Source: Asterella californica
Lineage: Eukaryota; Streptophyta; Marchantiopsida; Marchantiales; Aytoniaceae
Reading direction: 5' to 3'
DNA length: 64,000 nucleotides
Assembly: GCA_036924285.1 (NCBI GenBank)
Contig: JAYKYS010000085.1
Location: forward strand, 1 to 64,000
Below the pieces are notes generated by a model, which saw only the letters and a list, made by a program, of their open reading frames with translations, did no database searches and was not told the DNA's origin. Of the stretch, positions 1 through 11,823 are shown one piece after another. Each line of letters starts with the position of its first letter. The first letter of the stretch is position 1. The position numbers and the translations under genes were made by a program.

Positions 1-2071
1 CTAATAACCTAATAACCCTAATAACCCTAATAACCCTAATAACCCTAATAACCCTAATAACCCTAATAACCCTAATAACCTAATAACCCTATAACCTAAT
101 AACCCTAATAACCCTAATAACCCTAATAACCCTAATAACCCTAATAACCCTAATAACCCTAATAACCCTAATAACCCTAATAACCCTAATAACCCTAATA
201 ACCCTAATAACCCTAATAACCCTAATAACCCTAATAACCCTAATAACCCTAATAACCCTAATAACCCTAATAACCCTAATAACCCTAATAACCCTAATAA
301 CCCTAATAACCCCTAATAACCCTAATAACCCTAATAACCCTAATAACCCTAATAACCCTAATAACCCTAATAACCCTAATAACCCTAATAACCCTAATAA
401 CCCTAATAACCCTAATAACCCTAATAACCCTAATAACCCTAATAACCCTAATAACCCTAATAACCCTAATAACCCTAATAACCCTAATAACCCTAATAAC
501 CCTAATAACCCTAATAACCCTAATAACCCTAATAACCCTAATAACCCTAATAACCCTAATAACCCTAATAACCCTAATAACCCTAATAACCCTAATAACC
601 CTAATAACCCTAATAACCCTAATAACCCTAATAACCCTAATAACCCTAATAACCCTAATAACCCTAATAACCCTAATAACCCTAATAACCCTAATAACCC
701 TAATAACCCTAATAACCCTAATAACCCTAATAACCCTAATAACCCTAATAACCCTAATAACCCTAATAACCCTAATAACCCTAATAACCCTAATAACCCT
801 AATAACCCTAATAACCCTAATAACCCTAATAACCCTAATAACCCTAATAACCCTAATAACCCTAATAACCCTAATAACCCTAATAACCCTAATAACCCTA
901 ATAACCCTAATAACCCTAATAACCCTAATAACCCTAATAACCCTAATAACCCTAATAACCCTAATAACCCTAATAACCCTAATAACCCTAATAACCCTAA
1001 TAACCCTAATAACCCTAATAACCCTAATAACCCTAATAACCCTAATAACCCTAATAACCCTAATAACCCTAATAACCCTAATAACCCTAATAACCCTAAT
1101 AACCCTAATAACCCTAATAACCCTAATAACCCTAATAACCCTAATAACCCTAATAACCCTAATAACCCTAATAACCCTAATAACCCTAATAACCCTAATA
1201 ACCCTAATAACCCTAATAACCCTAATAACCCTAATAACCCTAATAACCCTAATAACCCTAATAACCCTAATAACCCTAATAACCCTAATAACCCTAATAA
1301 CCCTAATAACCCTAATAACCCTAATAACCCTAATAACCCTAATAACCCTAATAACCCTAATAACCCTAATAACCCTAATAACCCTAATAACCCTAATAAC
1401 CCTAATAACCCTAATAACCCTAATAACCCTAATAACCCTAATAACCCTAATAACCCTAATAACCCTAATAACCCTAATAACCCTAATAACCCTAATAACC
1501 CTAATAACCCTAATAACCCTAATAACCCTAATAACCCTAATAACCCTAATAACCCTAATAACCCTAATAACCCTAATAACCCTAATAACCCTAATAACCC
1601 TAATAACCCTAATAACCCTAATAACCCTAATAACCCTAATAACCCTAATAACCCTAATAACCCTAATAACCCTAATAACCCTAATAACCCTAATAACCCT
1701 AATAACCCTAATAACCCTAATAACCCTAATAACCCTAATAACCCTAATAACCCTAATAACCCTAATAACCCTAATAACCCTAATAACCCTAATAACCCTA
1801 ATAACCCTAATAACCCTAATAACCCTAATAACCCTAATAACCCTAATAACCCTAATAACCCTAATAACCCTAATAACCCTAATAACCCTAATAACCCTAA
1901 TAACCCTAATAACCCTAATAACCCTAATAACCCTAATAACCCTAATAACCCTAATAACCCTAATAACCCTAATAACCCTAATAACCCTAATAACCCTAAT
2001 AACCCTAATAACCCTAATAACCCTAATAACCCTAATAACCCTAATAACCCTAATAACCCTAATAACCCTAA
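1..2071. repeat. Telomeric tandem repeat, 9-bp unit
   Basis: About 230 head-to-tail copies of CCCTAATAA (G-strand unit AGGGTTATT) start at base 1, with the C-rich strand running 5'->3' into the chromosome, as expected of a left chromosome end. The array is nearly perfect. Variants cluster distally: 8-mers near bases 5-16 and 70-100, a CCCTATAA unit near 90, and one extra C near 309. It ends at ...CCCTAA, followed by unique sequence from 2072. GGG runs every 9 nt could form G-quadruplexes. A long minus-strand open frame (Arg-Val-Ile repeats) is only the translation of the repeat. Confidence 0.95.
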
Positions 2072-2479
2072 GCCGTACTAACCTGTTAGTCTTGCATGTT
2101 GCATCAATTTGAATCAATTGGCCGTATGCCTTGAATGAGGCTTGCATACCACTCAGTGAGAAGAAGACACGATTCAGCTGCAGAAGTGCATTGTGCCCCC
2201 AACGCACGTAGGCTACACCTGTAAGAGAGTCGAACGATACTCTCTTTAGTTAGTCAAACACTAGTGTTGTGTATAAGCTGTTGTACTCGCGAAGTGCAAC
2301 AACAGAGTATTCGAAGAGTGCGAGCAAAGCGAGAGAGAAAAGAAACGATAACAAAAAGAAACGGCGGAAAAAACGCACAGACAATTGACAGTAGGAAACG
2401 ATTGACTGTGGGTCACGCTGTGACTGAGATAAAAGACTGAAAATAAATCATGAAGGTAGATGTTAATATAAGCTACAAA
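2072..2479. other. Telomere-adjacent sequence without a recognisable gene
   Basis: About 400 bp of non-repetitive sequence lies between the telomere array and the first subtelomeric repeat. I see no conserved coding potential. A short imperfect inverted repeat (AGAGAGTCGAAC...ACTCTCTTTAG) lies near 2224-2251, and a purine-rich GAGAGAAAAGAAACG stretch near 2330-2375. It may hold subtelomeric transcription or replication signals, but nothing specific can be named. Confidence 0.5.
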
Positions 2480-2800
2480 CATCAATCCACCAAGAGTTGG
2501 ACACGCCAGAGTCCAACTATTTTTCTTCTCAATAGATATTTATCAAGCATAAATAAACACATGAGTACTTGTCGCCATGCCTGTATCGATTTAATTCATG
2601 TAGTATGATCGATTTGAAAATGACTGTATTTTCGCACCGACCTTTGATGTCGCCTTTGTGTGCTTGTTTCGTCACTCCTCTCCTTCAGTGCTACTTGTGC
2701 TGTCGTACCAGTGAGTGTATTATGTGTGTCAGAGTGAGGTGAATCGAGTGATGCATATGATTCGAGTACTGCACTCGACACAGACACAGCAGTAGGTGAT
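2480..2800 (-). repeat. Outer inverted repeat arm, left copy
   Basis: On the minus strand this stretch matches 41091-41430 on the plus strand. The core (about 2595-2790 against 41105-41300) is almost identical and includes a 63-codon open frame ending in residues HFQIDHTT. Similarity decays outward to a shared 'CTCTTGGTGGA' block near 2490 and 41403. The two arms face each other across about 38.5 kb. It may be a fragment of a subtelomeric gene or the outermost terminal inverted repeat of the block between. Confidence 0.8.
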
Positions 2801-2877
2801 GTACTGCTGCACCCGCCGTCTGCAGCTCACCTCTTGTTACAGTGTCATCCCCTCTCTCATTCTCTCCTCCTCCAGTT

Positions 2878-2938
2878 AACCTCGACTCATACACGCCCAT
2901 TCACGCGCTTCTCTATCCTCGAGGTAATTGTTAGCAGT
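2878..2938 (+). repeat. 61-bp direct repeat, left copy
   Basis: From AACCTCGACTC to TTAGCAGT this is identical by eye to 40910-40970, in the same orientation, although the neighbouring repeats on both sides are inverted between the two locations. It sits about 25 bp outside the left CAAGC-type inverted repeat. It is far too long for an ordinary target-site duplication, so a shared subtelomeric module or a past recombination is more likely. Confidence 0.8.
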
Positions 2939-2960
2939 CCTGACAATGATGCCATTGGTC

Positions 2961-3443
2961 GTACCATGTTCTTGCGTGCATGGCTGCTTGGCTGCTTGCG
3001 TGGTTGGCTGCTTGACTGCTTGGCTGCTTGGCTGCTTGGCTGCTTGGCTGCTTGCGAGCTTGTGAGCTTGCGTTGACTGCCAACGCAAGCTCGCAAGCAG
3101 CCAAGTTCGCAAGCAGCCAACCAAGCAAGTAGCCAAGCTCGTAAGCAACCAAGCTCGCAAGCAGCCAAGCACGTAAGCAGCCAACCAAGCAAGCAGCCAA
3201 GCACGCAAGAACACTAGCACACGAGTACGCAAGAACGCATGTACTGCTCTTCTCACGGTACAACTGACCATAATTTACTTCGAATGGTGGTGCAGACTAG
3301 CATTAGACACATGGTGCACGAATGGTGGTGCAGACTAGCATTAGACACATGGTGCACAATTAAGTGCCATCAATAACTACCGGATTTGACATCGTGGAGG
3401 TGAATGATCGTGAGGAGCAAGCAAGCGAAAGAAAGAGATGAAT
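2961..3443 (-). repeat. CAAGC-type terminal inverted repeat, left copy
   Basis: On the minus strand this repeats 40051-40557. The inner part (3258-3443) contains a short gene-2-like exon remnant (ATGTCAAATCC.., then an in-frame stop). The outer part (2961-3257) is built from degenerate CAAGC/AGCCAAGC pentamers arranged as a long imperfect hairpin centred near 3080 (GCTTGCGTTG..CAACGCAAGC). This copy has an extra 38-bp tandem duplication (about 3282-3357). Open frames rich in Leu, Cys and Trp or in Ser and Gln here are translations of the pentamer, not genes. Confidence 0.8.
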
Positions 3444-3967
3444 AAGAAGTTTAATGCTACTGGAACATTACCATTATTGAAAGAATTACTGCCTCATTTC
3501 CGATACTTTCCTCCACCTTTCACCGAAACTTTCTCAACTTCCATTCGTCCATTGGACATCGACTTCCTCGTCTACTACACCTATACTTCCAGCAAGATTA
3601 CGATTCCTCCATGTTCGCTGAGTAGAACCCAAGTTAACCCAAGGCGGATATCTTTTTATAGAGAGAACAGCATACAGGAGAATCGAATGATGTATGTTAC
3701 AAGTTGCGCATCATAGTGGTTTCCTTCTCCGCCTGAGATGATGGAAAGGGTGACAATTAGACTTATTCCTCTAATCGCGGTCATCAGGTAAGGTCGATGT
3801 GACACTGACAGTCGAATGGTGTTGGTCTCGATAATTCCACTTACTTCAAACTCTACTTGAAACTCGCGATATGGCAATAGCAGCACTTCAGTTCTTTCGA
3901 CTCGCTCATAAAATGAAGTTGAAGCAGAAAATGTATGTGTGTTATCGAGCAAGCTTGGTTTCTGTTT
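3444..3967. other. 3' flank of gene 1
   Basis: About 520 bp between the left inverted repeat and the stop codon of gene 1, where its 3' UTR and polyadenylation signals should lie. Small open frames on both strands show no recognisable domain. I see no RNA gene or further repeat. Confidence 0.5.
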
Positions 3968-6104
3968 CTATTTTATATTTCTGGTTCTGCGACGAGTTGG
4001 AGGTTGATCCTTTCGCTCTGGAATTTCTTCATCCGTTTTTTCCTCGACGACGGAATTCTCATCAGAGACCTTCTGCTTCTTTTGTCGTGGTTGTTGGATT
4101 TCCTCTTCTTCCTTTTCCTCTCCTTCTGCTTGCTCTTGATTCTTTAGCCACTGTTCCCACGCTACTGTCTGATGGATATTTTCTTCTGGCTCCCATGTAT
4201 CAACAGATGACGGAAAGCCCTTCCAGTGCACAAGATAGACCCACGGACTCCTATCAGTTTTACCCTTACGACGGCGTGAAATAATGTGATCAATAACAAA
4301 CTCCTCTCCTTCATCTTGTCCTTCCTTCGTTTTTGGTGTGCTTGACTTCTTTTTACTTTTAGAAGGAGTTGGTGGTGATTCAGATGACGACAGAAGGATG
4401 ACTTGCGATGAACCATTGTTGAGTTTCGTTCTCTTACGAGCAGGTTGAATGCGTGTAGAATCATCTGCTTCAGACTTCTTTTCATCCATTTCTGAATCAT
4501 CTTCATTGTTGTCGTCATCTTCTTCTTCCGAATCGACGTCAGTTCCTTCTGTATCTTGTGGTTCTTCATCACTCTCTTCATCTTCGCTTTCACCATCCTC
4601 GTCATCATCTTCTTCTGAGACTCCTGTCTTTCTCTTTCTCGACGGGTTGAGTTTTGGTGTTTTCTTTCCCTTTTCTTGTTTCTTTCGCTCAGCGAATACT
4701 CTCTTATCCCAACCTGTGAGACCCATCATAATCTTTGTCTCGTCCTCTTTGCTGTAAATCAGATGTGTGCGATCGTAATAGACCTTCTTGAAAACATTTG
4801 CATTCACTTTTCCTTTTGACGTCAACATTTTATCTGCTTGTCCCCACCAGATAACAGTCTCATATTGAATCTCACTTCGATTCTTTATACCTTTCATTTC
4901 ACCAAATTCAACTTCCTTCCATGAGAGTACCAGCCATGGTGGTAATGGTGCGTCAGGAATAGGATTGCCATTCTTATCCTTCTCCTTCGTTGTGAATCGG
5001 AATCGATCGGAGAGTTGCTTTCTTGTTGCCTCCTGCTTCTGCATCTCAAGTTCTTTATCCTTCCAATTGTCGTCATTATTCAATTGATATTTGACATTCG
5101 AAGTTTCCATATAATCCCACCATTGAACTTCAAGTGTGAACTTCCATAACTTATTCACCTTATCGAGATATGCTTCAGGTGCCTTTCGTTTCCTCTTCTT
5201 TGGTGCTACATCCTCAATACCGTCATACTCTGCTGATTGTGAATCATTACCATAAGATTCATTATCGGAGTCATTGCTGGTATCCATTGCGGATGATGAG
5301 CTAATCAAAGGAGCAGATCGATCCATTGTGACATCCATCTCTTTCTCCTCTTCCATAATTGTACTTGCATTGAGAGAAGGAATGGTATCAGGGACAACAA
5401 GATTTACAGTTGAAGGAATTAATGGCTCAGATACTGTGACAGTACGGGTACGGTTGGCACGACCAAATGGTTGCTTAACTGGTGGTGGAACAGGTTCCGT
5501 TGTCACTTTCACAGTTAGAATTCTTCCAATCCACCATGGCTGAAATTCATTCTGATTTTCTCCATTTCTTTGTGATCGTACAATAACAATCTGACCAGCT
5601 CGTGGAAGTTCGTTTGTAAGGTAACAATTGATATCAACACGCTCTGATAGCGGTTGTTCCTTCGCTATTGGACGTTCTTTTTTTCCTGTCACAAGATAGG
5701 TTGGTGCTGTGTGATAAGGACGAGCATCTAATTCAGCGGTTCTTGATTCAGCGAGCTTTCGTTTCAAGTAACTTGGTTCGATATGAGTCGCGACACGTGT
5801 AATCCATTTGTGAAACCAGTTGGTTGCTTCAAAGAATTGATGATTCTTCTCCTGCGTCTTATCTGACATGTGTATCTTGAGCTGATTGCGCAATGCCTTC
5901 TTTTTATTCTTTTGTCCATTCGCGATGTCAGCTTCAGCATCTGTCTGTCCAGTCTTTTGATGAATCACTCCAATATTATCCAGCTCCTGTATGAGTCGCT
6001 TACACTCATCACATTGTTTTCCGATCTGTGTAATTTCCATATGTAATGTATTGACGGTCTCACAAAGCTCATCATATTCTTCTTTGGTGATTGCATCTTC
6101 TGCC
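3968..6104 (-). CDS. Gene 1, C-terminal part: transposase-associated region with chromodomain
   Basis: This is the downstream piece of gene 1, cut from its 5' part by the gypsy element at 6105-13748. The apparent own start (MGSTAASVF..) lies in the LTR, so it is not a genuine N-terminus. The first host residues (..AEDAITKEEYDEL) continue the frame that ends at 13749. The piece has an N-terminal coiled coil, a WW(I/D)-rich middle region of the type that follows the transposase core in this family, a lysine-rich basic patch, a long acidic stretch, and a chromodomain about 55 residues long that ends some 55 residues before the stop (aromatic/hydrophobic core WVYLVHWKGF, then TWEPEEN). Chromodomains bind methylated histone tails. 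A KKQK/RRR tail could be a nuclear signal. The identification of the chromodomain is firm; its role in target choice is inference. Confidence 0.85.
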
Positions 6105-6276
6105 TGAAACACAGATGCTGCTGTGCTGCCCAAACGTTGTTATAGCGAATCGCAGTTGGTGTTGAAAAGAACAAGAAGAATGATTGAAATAAAGATAGAA
6201 CGCTAAGACGCCAAAAGCAAGTGCACAAAATGCAAAGCGCAAATGCAATGAATGAAAATCCTTAGGAGTAGTTGCA
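6105..6276 (-). repeat. 3' LTR of the gypsy element
   Basis: The 172-bp repeat is identical by eye to 13577-13748. On the element's strand it begins TGCAACTACT and ends CTGTGTTTCA. It supplies an accidental ATG and nine codons to the downstream half of gene 1, which explains why the ORF at 3968-6133 and an unrelated short ORF near 13.6 kb both begin MGSTAASVF. Confidence 0.95.
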
Positions 6277-6957
6277 TTGACCTTCCTTATGCTCGTACTC
6301 ATCCAAATTTCGAGTTGGATACCTCGAATTGCACACCAAACATATTCTTTTATCATCCTCTATCCATAGATACCGCTAACTCCCTTGGAAACCATCATCA
6401 CCAAATTCCGCCAAAGTGACGTCTCAAAGACGTCTTTCCACGCATTTTGAGAACCTTAGGATCAGCTCATCGCGTTCTCACCAAATCGAAATGGGGGGTA
6501 GGGGGGAGCAAATCCCAAGGAATTGTTAGGTGAGGTGACGTGTAGGGCCCTTAGAACCTTTTCCTTGACCTTTCCCCGCAGCTGCAAGGTATGAAGTGCA
6601 TTGTCGTCGATGAAGATCCCGATCCTCACCTGTTGCTCCACCACCATCCGAAGTTGTCACCATCACTCTCTCTTTCACACCTGAGCATGTACGATGTGGA
6701 GTGGAATCGACATCAGAATCACGTATCACTGTTGTTGGTGCTGAATCATTGCTTGAACTGATTACCTTCGAATCACCGAACCTTGTTGGATTGCTCACAT
6801 ATGCTTGTTGTGTCTTCCATCTTACCATCTCCCCTTCCTCCTTCCCACAGCCATCTTGTCGTAAACCACCTCTTCCACCTCCTCTCATGATCTTATCCTC
6901 CACGATCAATACCTTCACTCCTCCATCCAATTCCATCTCCTCCTCCACTTCCAATAA
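6277..6957 (-). other. Region between gypsy pol and 3' LTR, with an in-frame pol extension
   Basis: The pol frame stops at TAA (6958-6960) but is then open in the same frame for another ~144 codons to a stop at 6526. This extension starts LLEVEEEMEL and is Gly-, Glu- and basic-rich, with no recognisable domain. It may be a C-terminal tail lost through a nonsense change, or a readthrough product. The remaining ~250 bp before the LTR is non-coding and includes an AAGGAAGG purine run next to the LTR, a candidate polypurine tract. Confidence 0.55.
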
Positions 6958-9900
6958 TTATTCCTTTTCCACCTGTGCCCGAACCAATCCAATTCCTGAA
7001 TCTTCTACTTTCCGAGCCTTCGAGGACAACAGCAACATATTCTCATCGACGTGCTGCTGCAAGTGAGGAGATGTGAGAGGAGATTGTACGACCCTATCCG
7101 AAATCGACTTCAGCGTTTCGACACTTCGACGATACCGATCTCCATCATCCGACATCTGTGTTTCCTTGTCGATCGCGTTCACACCTGATAATCTCATACA
7201 ATTCAATCGCATTCCAATCCTACTTGATTCGTGACCATTTGAATTAGCAACTGCTTGCCATGAGACTTGGTCATTAAATTTTCCGATAGGAGACTTTGAA
7301 ATGATTGATGCTGCAGCTGAAGAATCATGGATGCTGAGGGAAGATGATGAAGTCGCGTCAGGTGTTAACGAAGTAACCGTATTTGTAGATCGTGAACCCA
7401 GAGCAACAGTTGCTGACGATGTTGTGTCGCGATCGAGATGTTGATAATCATGATCAAGCCAACGCAAGCGTCGTTCGGCCTTCTCCTGTTCAATCGTACG
7501 GATGATGTGCACCGCTCGACGACGACTGCGTTGTGACTCTTCGTATTGTCGTACACGATCCGGACAGAGTTCCATACATTCAGCTGCTGGTCGCCAACTT
7601 GACTGTTCGATTGGCCAGCCCAACCATTTGACTCTGTAGGATTGACGAAGTCCGTGACCACGTGTACCAATGATCGCCTCCACTTCGTACTCCAGATCCT
7701 CAATGCCTGCAGCTAGTGCACTCGCCATTGGTCCTCCTCCTGCTGGATCCTCTGCTGGAACCGGTCCTGGCCTTGAATCACGAATTGGTCTTTCCGGAAA
7801 TTCCGCTTTGCCATCGATAAATCGTCGTAGTAAATCGAGATTGAAAACTGGATGCAGCTTGCAGCCTGCTGGTAATTGTAGACGCGCTGCATTACTACCA
7901 TGCATCTTGAGAACCTCATAAGGACCAAAGTATAATGGTTCGAGTTTGCGTGATCGTCCTTGTTCATCGAGCCGCAAGTTCTTGTTACGAAGCCACACCT
8001 TGTCGCCCTCCTTGATCTCTGCTGGTCGCCTGCCTTGCTGAGCATCTCGCCGTTGCTTCTCCTGTGCTCGAGTGATACGCTCACGAGCCTTCGCTTCGAC
8101 ACGTGCCCGTTGCACACTCAATTGGGCGGCACCAGGATAAATGACATGACGAGATGCAGCGACACCATTCGCTTCCAATTCGGCATCGAGTTCCGAGCGC
8201 ATCTTACGACCGTAATTCATTTCGAAAGGAGAGAAGCCTGTCGAGAAATTGATGACACTATTGTTTGCTCGTTGTAGTTGTGGTAGTAATAAATCCCAGT
8301 CACCTTGATGCTCATCGATGTGTGAACGAAGCTGCTCGATGAGTGTACGATTCGCACGCTCGGTTTGACCGTCTGTCTGTGGATGAAAGGAAGTGCTCCG
8401 CTTCAACTCTGTTCGCATGGATGCCCATAAGTCCTCCCAGAATCGTGATGTGAAGCGTGTGTCACGATCGCTGATGATCTGTCGAGGTGTGTCATGATTC
8501 GCTAGCACGAACCGATCGAGCAGAGAAAATACCTCCTGAGCAGAAGCGGTTGAACGAGTTGGTAGATAGTAAACCCATCTCGTCAGTTTGTCTACCACTA
8601 CCATAACCAAATCATTCTCACGTACTGTTCGTGGCAGAGGACCAATAAAATCCATACATATCACCTCCCACGGTGCCCTTGGTGTATCGATTGAGAGTGG
8701 CATGCCTTGGCGTCCGCTGAGGTCTGGCTTGTTGCGCTGACACTGTTCGCAACCTCGTACATATCTCGCCACCGCATCAGACATATCAGACCACCAGACT
8801 CGTTCAGCTAACCATGCTGCCGTTGCCACAGCGCTGTGATGCCCGCCCAGTAGAGTGTCGTGCGCCGATGAGAGAAGCCATGTGCGAAGAGTAGAAGAGT
8901 TGGGCACGACCAATTGAACGCCATCACGATAGAGGAGCCCGCCTTCACGCACCAATCTCTTTGCCTCCAACTGCTCACGAGTGAGTGTCATCAGAGTCTG
9001 ATAGTCAACATCTGCTGCTGCCGCCCGTCGAATGCGCACCGGAAGTGGAGCCAAGTCGTTGATTGCATGAATAAGTAGACGCTCCTCTACAGCTGCAGCA
9101 GCTGCAGCAGCTTGAGGCTGTGATGTTACCACTTGAAGTCGATGCAGCAGCTGCTCACCGTCTCCACGATCCATCTGATGCTGCTGCCCAGTCCCACTAC
9201 TCGAACCAGCTGCACCTCTGCTGAGTGCATCTGCCGCAGTGTTGGCTCGCCCCGGACTGTAACGAATGTCGAAATCGAACTCGCTGAGCCATGATGCCCA
9301 TCTCACTTGTCGCGGTGTTGCCATCACAGATGTACTCACATATTGAAGTGATTGATGATCAGTAAGCACAGTGAATCGCCTGCCACCTAAGTAATGACGC
9401 CATGCCCTGAGTGCGTTGAGGATTGCCAGCAATTCTTGTTCGTGCACCGGATAATTCTGCTCTGCCTTGGTCATCTTCTTGGAGAGGAACGCAATCGGCC
9501 TCAGTCCTTCGTCAAACTGTTGCATCAACACTGCACCAGTAGCGTAGCCTGATGCGTCGGTGTGTACGATGAACTCACGTTGAGGATCAGGAATCGCGAG
9601 ACATGGTGCACTTGCTACCGCAGCCTTGAGTTGTTCGAAGGCCTGCTGCTGCAAGTCGTCCCACTTGAAAAGTTTCTTTGGTGGTGTACGCCTCGTCGAT
9701 GTCGCAGCGGTTGATGCTCCTGTCACCTTCCTAAGTGTGCCGCAGAGTTGAGAGAGTGGAGAAGCGATCTTGCTAAAGTCGGCAATGAATCTGCGATAGT
9801 AGCCAGCGAGACCAAGGAATTGTTCCACCTCCTTCTGCGTTGTAGGTGTCGGCCACCGCTCAACTGCTGCTACCTTCCCCTCCACCATGCGTATGCCAGC

Positions 9901-11823
9901 ACGACCAACAAAGTGACCAAGGAACTCGACCTCCTGACGGAAGAAGCAACACTTGCTTAACTTTGCATAGAGTTTCTTTTCGCGAAGCCGTTGAAGAACT
10001 TGACGCAGATGCTGCTCGTGCTCCTCCAGTGTCCGAGAGTAGACCAGAATATCGTCGAGGAACACCAACACGAACTTGTTGAGCTCCTCACGGAATGTGT
10101 TCTCCATCAACATCATAAACTCAGCAGGTGCATTCGTGAGACCCATTGGCAAAACTAACCATTCAAAGTGACCATGGCGCGAAGTGAAGGCAGTCTTTGG
10201 CACATCCTCGGCTGCGATACGAATCTGCCAATAGCCTGTACGTAGATCGAGCTTGCTGAAGTAGCGTGCACCTTGAAGCTGATCGAAGAGTTCGTCGACG
10301 CGAGGAAGAGGATAACGATTTCGTGTTGTTGCTGCGTTGAGTGCACGATAGTCAATGACCATGCGCTTCCCACCATCAGGCTTCTCAACGAGGAACATGG
10401 GAGAGCCCCAAGGAGAGCGTGATGGACGAATGAATCCTTTCGCGAGCAACTCACGAATCATCTTTCCAGCTGCTTGTGTGTTCTCCTCTGTCATGCGTGG
10501 TCCATAACGACCAAATGGCCTTGTACCCTCCTTCAAGTCAATTCGAAATGGCTCTGTGTCACGATGCGGTGGAACGCCGGCTGGTAGCTCATCAGGGAAC
10601 ACATCTTTGAACGTCCGCTGCAACTGTTGTGTCATGTGCTCAGCTTGCGCTCGCTCCTTCTCTAACAGCAACGAACCAGCCGCTGCTCCTGACGTCGTAT
10701 CGGACTTGAATGTCGACACGGTAACTGCGTGATGCACCACCGCCGCGCGACTAGCATCGGAAGATGAACGGGGCGCGTGACTCCGTTCGTGAACTTGATC
10801 CGACTCTTCCATAATCCCGCAAGACTGCAACATGAAAATCTTGACACTACCAGGTGTACTGTTATTCCAGAGCTTCTCGAGCTCGACCATTGACATAACC
10901 AAGTCGCGAGTAGATGGATCTGCTGCTGCTTGTGCTGCATGTTCAATTCGCCTCGCCTCCGACTCGTGCCACTCACGCCTCACTGCTCGACGCTGAGATT
11001 GCGTTGGGGGTCGACGAGTCGCCTGTTGCTGATGCTGCTGATTGAGAGTGTCGATGCTGCGACGAGGTTGCTGCTCTTGCTCGATCCGTTCTTCATGTCG
11101 TGTTGAAGGATGATTGTCGTCAATTGACTCTGTCACCATTGTCTCGCTACCATCAGTAGCTGTCAAGCGAATCACACACGGCTCATGGAATGTGAGATTC
11201 AACCTGAAGCGACGAGCGAAGCGAGTACCAAGTAAGATGTCGTAGTCCGAACTAAGCTGTGACTGTGGCGATACAATGAAGTCCCACTTGGTAAGAAATT
11301 CCTGTGCGAGAAGTGATCGAGGATTGATGCCAGGAAGTCGCAGTTCGATATCGCACGCCTGATGAGTAAGTGCAGTCTCGCGTCCGAATGCTTCAACTGC
11401 AACACCATACCTGCCTTCAATGATCTTGCCTCCAAGTCGTCGAGCCAACTCTGGTGAGATAATGTCTGCTTGCGCACCAGTGTCAATCATCGCACGAATC
11501 TGAACTGATTCAAGTCGATTGCCTTCCTTCGCGCGAGCGTAGCCACGAAGAATGACCAAGCGCCTTTCAGAGTCGATTCTCCTTGCTACACGCTGTATTC
11601 GCCAGCGCACACCTGATAACATTCCATCTGCGACCTGTTTGTTGTTGTAATCGTGTTCGATCCGGGTGTTGCTCAACGTTCTTTTTTCGTTGCCGCTGCA
11701 ACTCCCACCTTTGTCTCGAATCTCAGTTGCTACCAGTGTTCCTTTGTTGTCTAAGCCCTTCAGTGGAGGTTCCAACTCGCGCGATATACTCTGCACGATC
11801 CCCACCGGGCCTACTCGTTTTTT
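6958..11823 (-). CDS. pol: Gypsy Pol polyprotein
   Basis: About 1615 residues that make the enzymes for copying and integrating the element. In order: aspartic protease (DTGA near residue 108); reverse transcriptase (about 455-630, [10 protein letters not shown] motif and catalytic FLDD at about 582-585 where YxDD is usual); RNase H (HTDASG near 748, a conserved Glu near 790, TDHQSL near 815); integrase with HHCC zinc finger (CEQCQ) and DDE core ([12 protein letters not shown].., DRDTRF.., [10 protein letters not shown]); then a chromodomain ([11 protein letters not shown].., YRVKWLGW) in the position typical of chromoviruses. There is no ATG near the beginning. The frame is -1 relative to gag and is entered through the slippery site at 11817-11823, giving a Gag-Pol fusion. 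No internal stop is present before 6958. Confidence 0.93.
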   Translation of the reverse strand, partial: KKRVGPVGIVQSISRELEPPLKGLDNKGTLVATEIRDKGGSCSGNEKRTLSNTRIEHDYNNKQVADGMLSGVRWRIQRVARRIDSERRLVILRGYARAKEGNRLESVQIRAMIDTGAQADIISPELARRLGGKIIEGRYGVAVEAFGRETALTHQACDIELRLPGINPRSLLAQEFLTKWDFIVSPQSQLSSDYDILLGTRFARRFRLNLTFHEPCVIRLTATDGSETMVTESIDDNHPSTRHEERIEQEQQPRRSIDTLNQQHQQQATRRPPTQSQRRAVRREWHESEARRIEHAAQAAADPSTRDLVMSMVELEKLWNNSTPGSVKIFMLQSCGIMEESDQVHERSHAPRSSSDASRAAVVHHAVTVSTFKSDTTSGAAAGSLLLEKERAQAEHMTQQLQRTFKDVFPDELPAGVPPHRDTEPFRIDLKEGTRPFGRYGPRMTEENTQAAGKMIRELLAKGFIRPSRSPWGSPMFLVEKPDGGKRMVIDYRALNAATTRNRYPLPRVDELFDQLQGARYFSKLDLRTGYWQIRIAAEDVPKTAFTSRHGHFEWLVLPMGLTNAPAEFMMLMENTFREELNKFVLVFLDDILVYSRTLEEHEQHLRQVLQRLREKKLYAKLSKCCFFRQEVEFLGHFVGRAGIRMVEGKVAAVERWPTPTTQKEVEQFLGLAGYYRRFIADFSKIASPLSQLCGTLRKVTGASTAATSTRRTPPKKLFKWDDLQQQAFEQLKAAVASAPCLAIPDPQREFIVHTDASGYATGAVLMQQFDEGLRPIAFLSKKMTKAEQNYPVHEQELLAILNALRAWRHYLGGRRFTVLTDHQSLQYVSTSVMATPRQVRWASWLSEFDFDIRYSPGRANTAADALSRGAAGSSSGTGQQHQMDRGDGEQLLHRLQVVTSQPQAAAAAAAVEERLLIHAINDLAPLPVRIRRAAAADVDYQTLMTLTREQLEAKRLVREGGLLYRDGVQLVVPNSSTLRTWLLSSAHDTLLGGHHSAVATAAWLAERVWWSDMSDAVARYVRGCEQCQRNKPDLSGRQGMPLSIDTPRAPWEVICMDFIGPLPRTVRENDLVMVVVDKLTRWVYYLPTRSTASAQEVFSLLDRFVLANHDTPRQIISDRDTRFTSRFWEDLWASMRTELKRSTSFHPQTDGQTERANRTLIEQLRSHIDEHQGDWDLLLPQLQRANNSVINFSTGFSPFEMNYGRKMRSELDAELEANGVAASRHVIYPGAAQLSVQRARVEAKARERITRAQEKQRRDAQQGRRPAEIKEGDKVWLRNKNLRLDEQGRSRKLEPLYFGPYEVLKMHGSNAARLQLPAGCKLHPVFNLDLLRRFIDGKAEFPERPIRDSRPGPVPAEDPAGGGPMASALAAGIEDLEYEVEAIIGTRGHGLRQSYRVKWLGWPIEQSSWRPAAECMELCPDRVRQYEESQRSRRRAVHIIRTIEQEKAERRLRWLDHDYQHLDRDTTSSATVALGSRSTNTVTSLTPDATSSSSLSIHDSSAAASIISKSPIGKFNDQVSWQAVANSNGHESSRIGMRLNCMRLSGVNAIDKETQMSDDGDRYRRSVETLKSISDRVVQSPLTSPHLQQHVDENMLLLSSKARKVEDSGIGLVRAQVEKE

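Noticed and set aside
303..2207. Minus-strand 634-codon open frame of Arg-Val-Ile repeats
   Set aside because: It is the telomere repeat read in one frame (9 bp = 3 codons); no biological start or other coding feature.
2878..2938. 61-bp direct repeats as a target-site duplication of the giant element
   Set aside because: Far longer than known target duplications, and placed at different distances from the two inverted repeats (about 25 and 350 bp).
2876..3271. Overlapping Leu/Cys/Trp-rich and Ser/Gln-rich ORFs, repeated at 18641-19086 and 40198-40565
   Set aside because: All are translations of the CAAGC pentamer array in different frames. They occur in several frames at once, which is typical of simple repeats.
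3968..6133. Independent chromodomain gene starting MGSTAASVF
   Set aside because: The start lies in the gypsy LTR. The target duplication and frame continuity show that it is the 3' part of gene 1.
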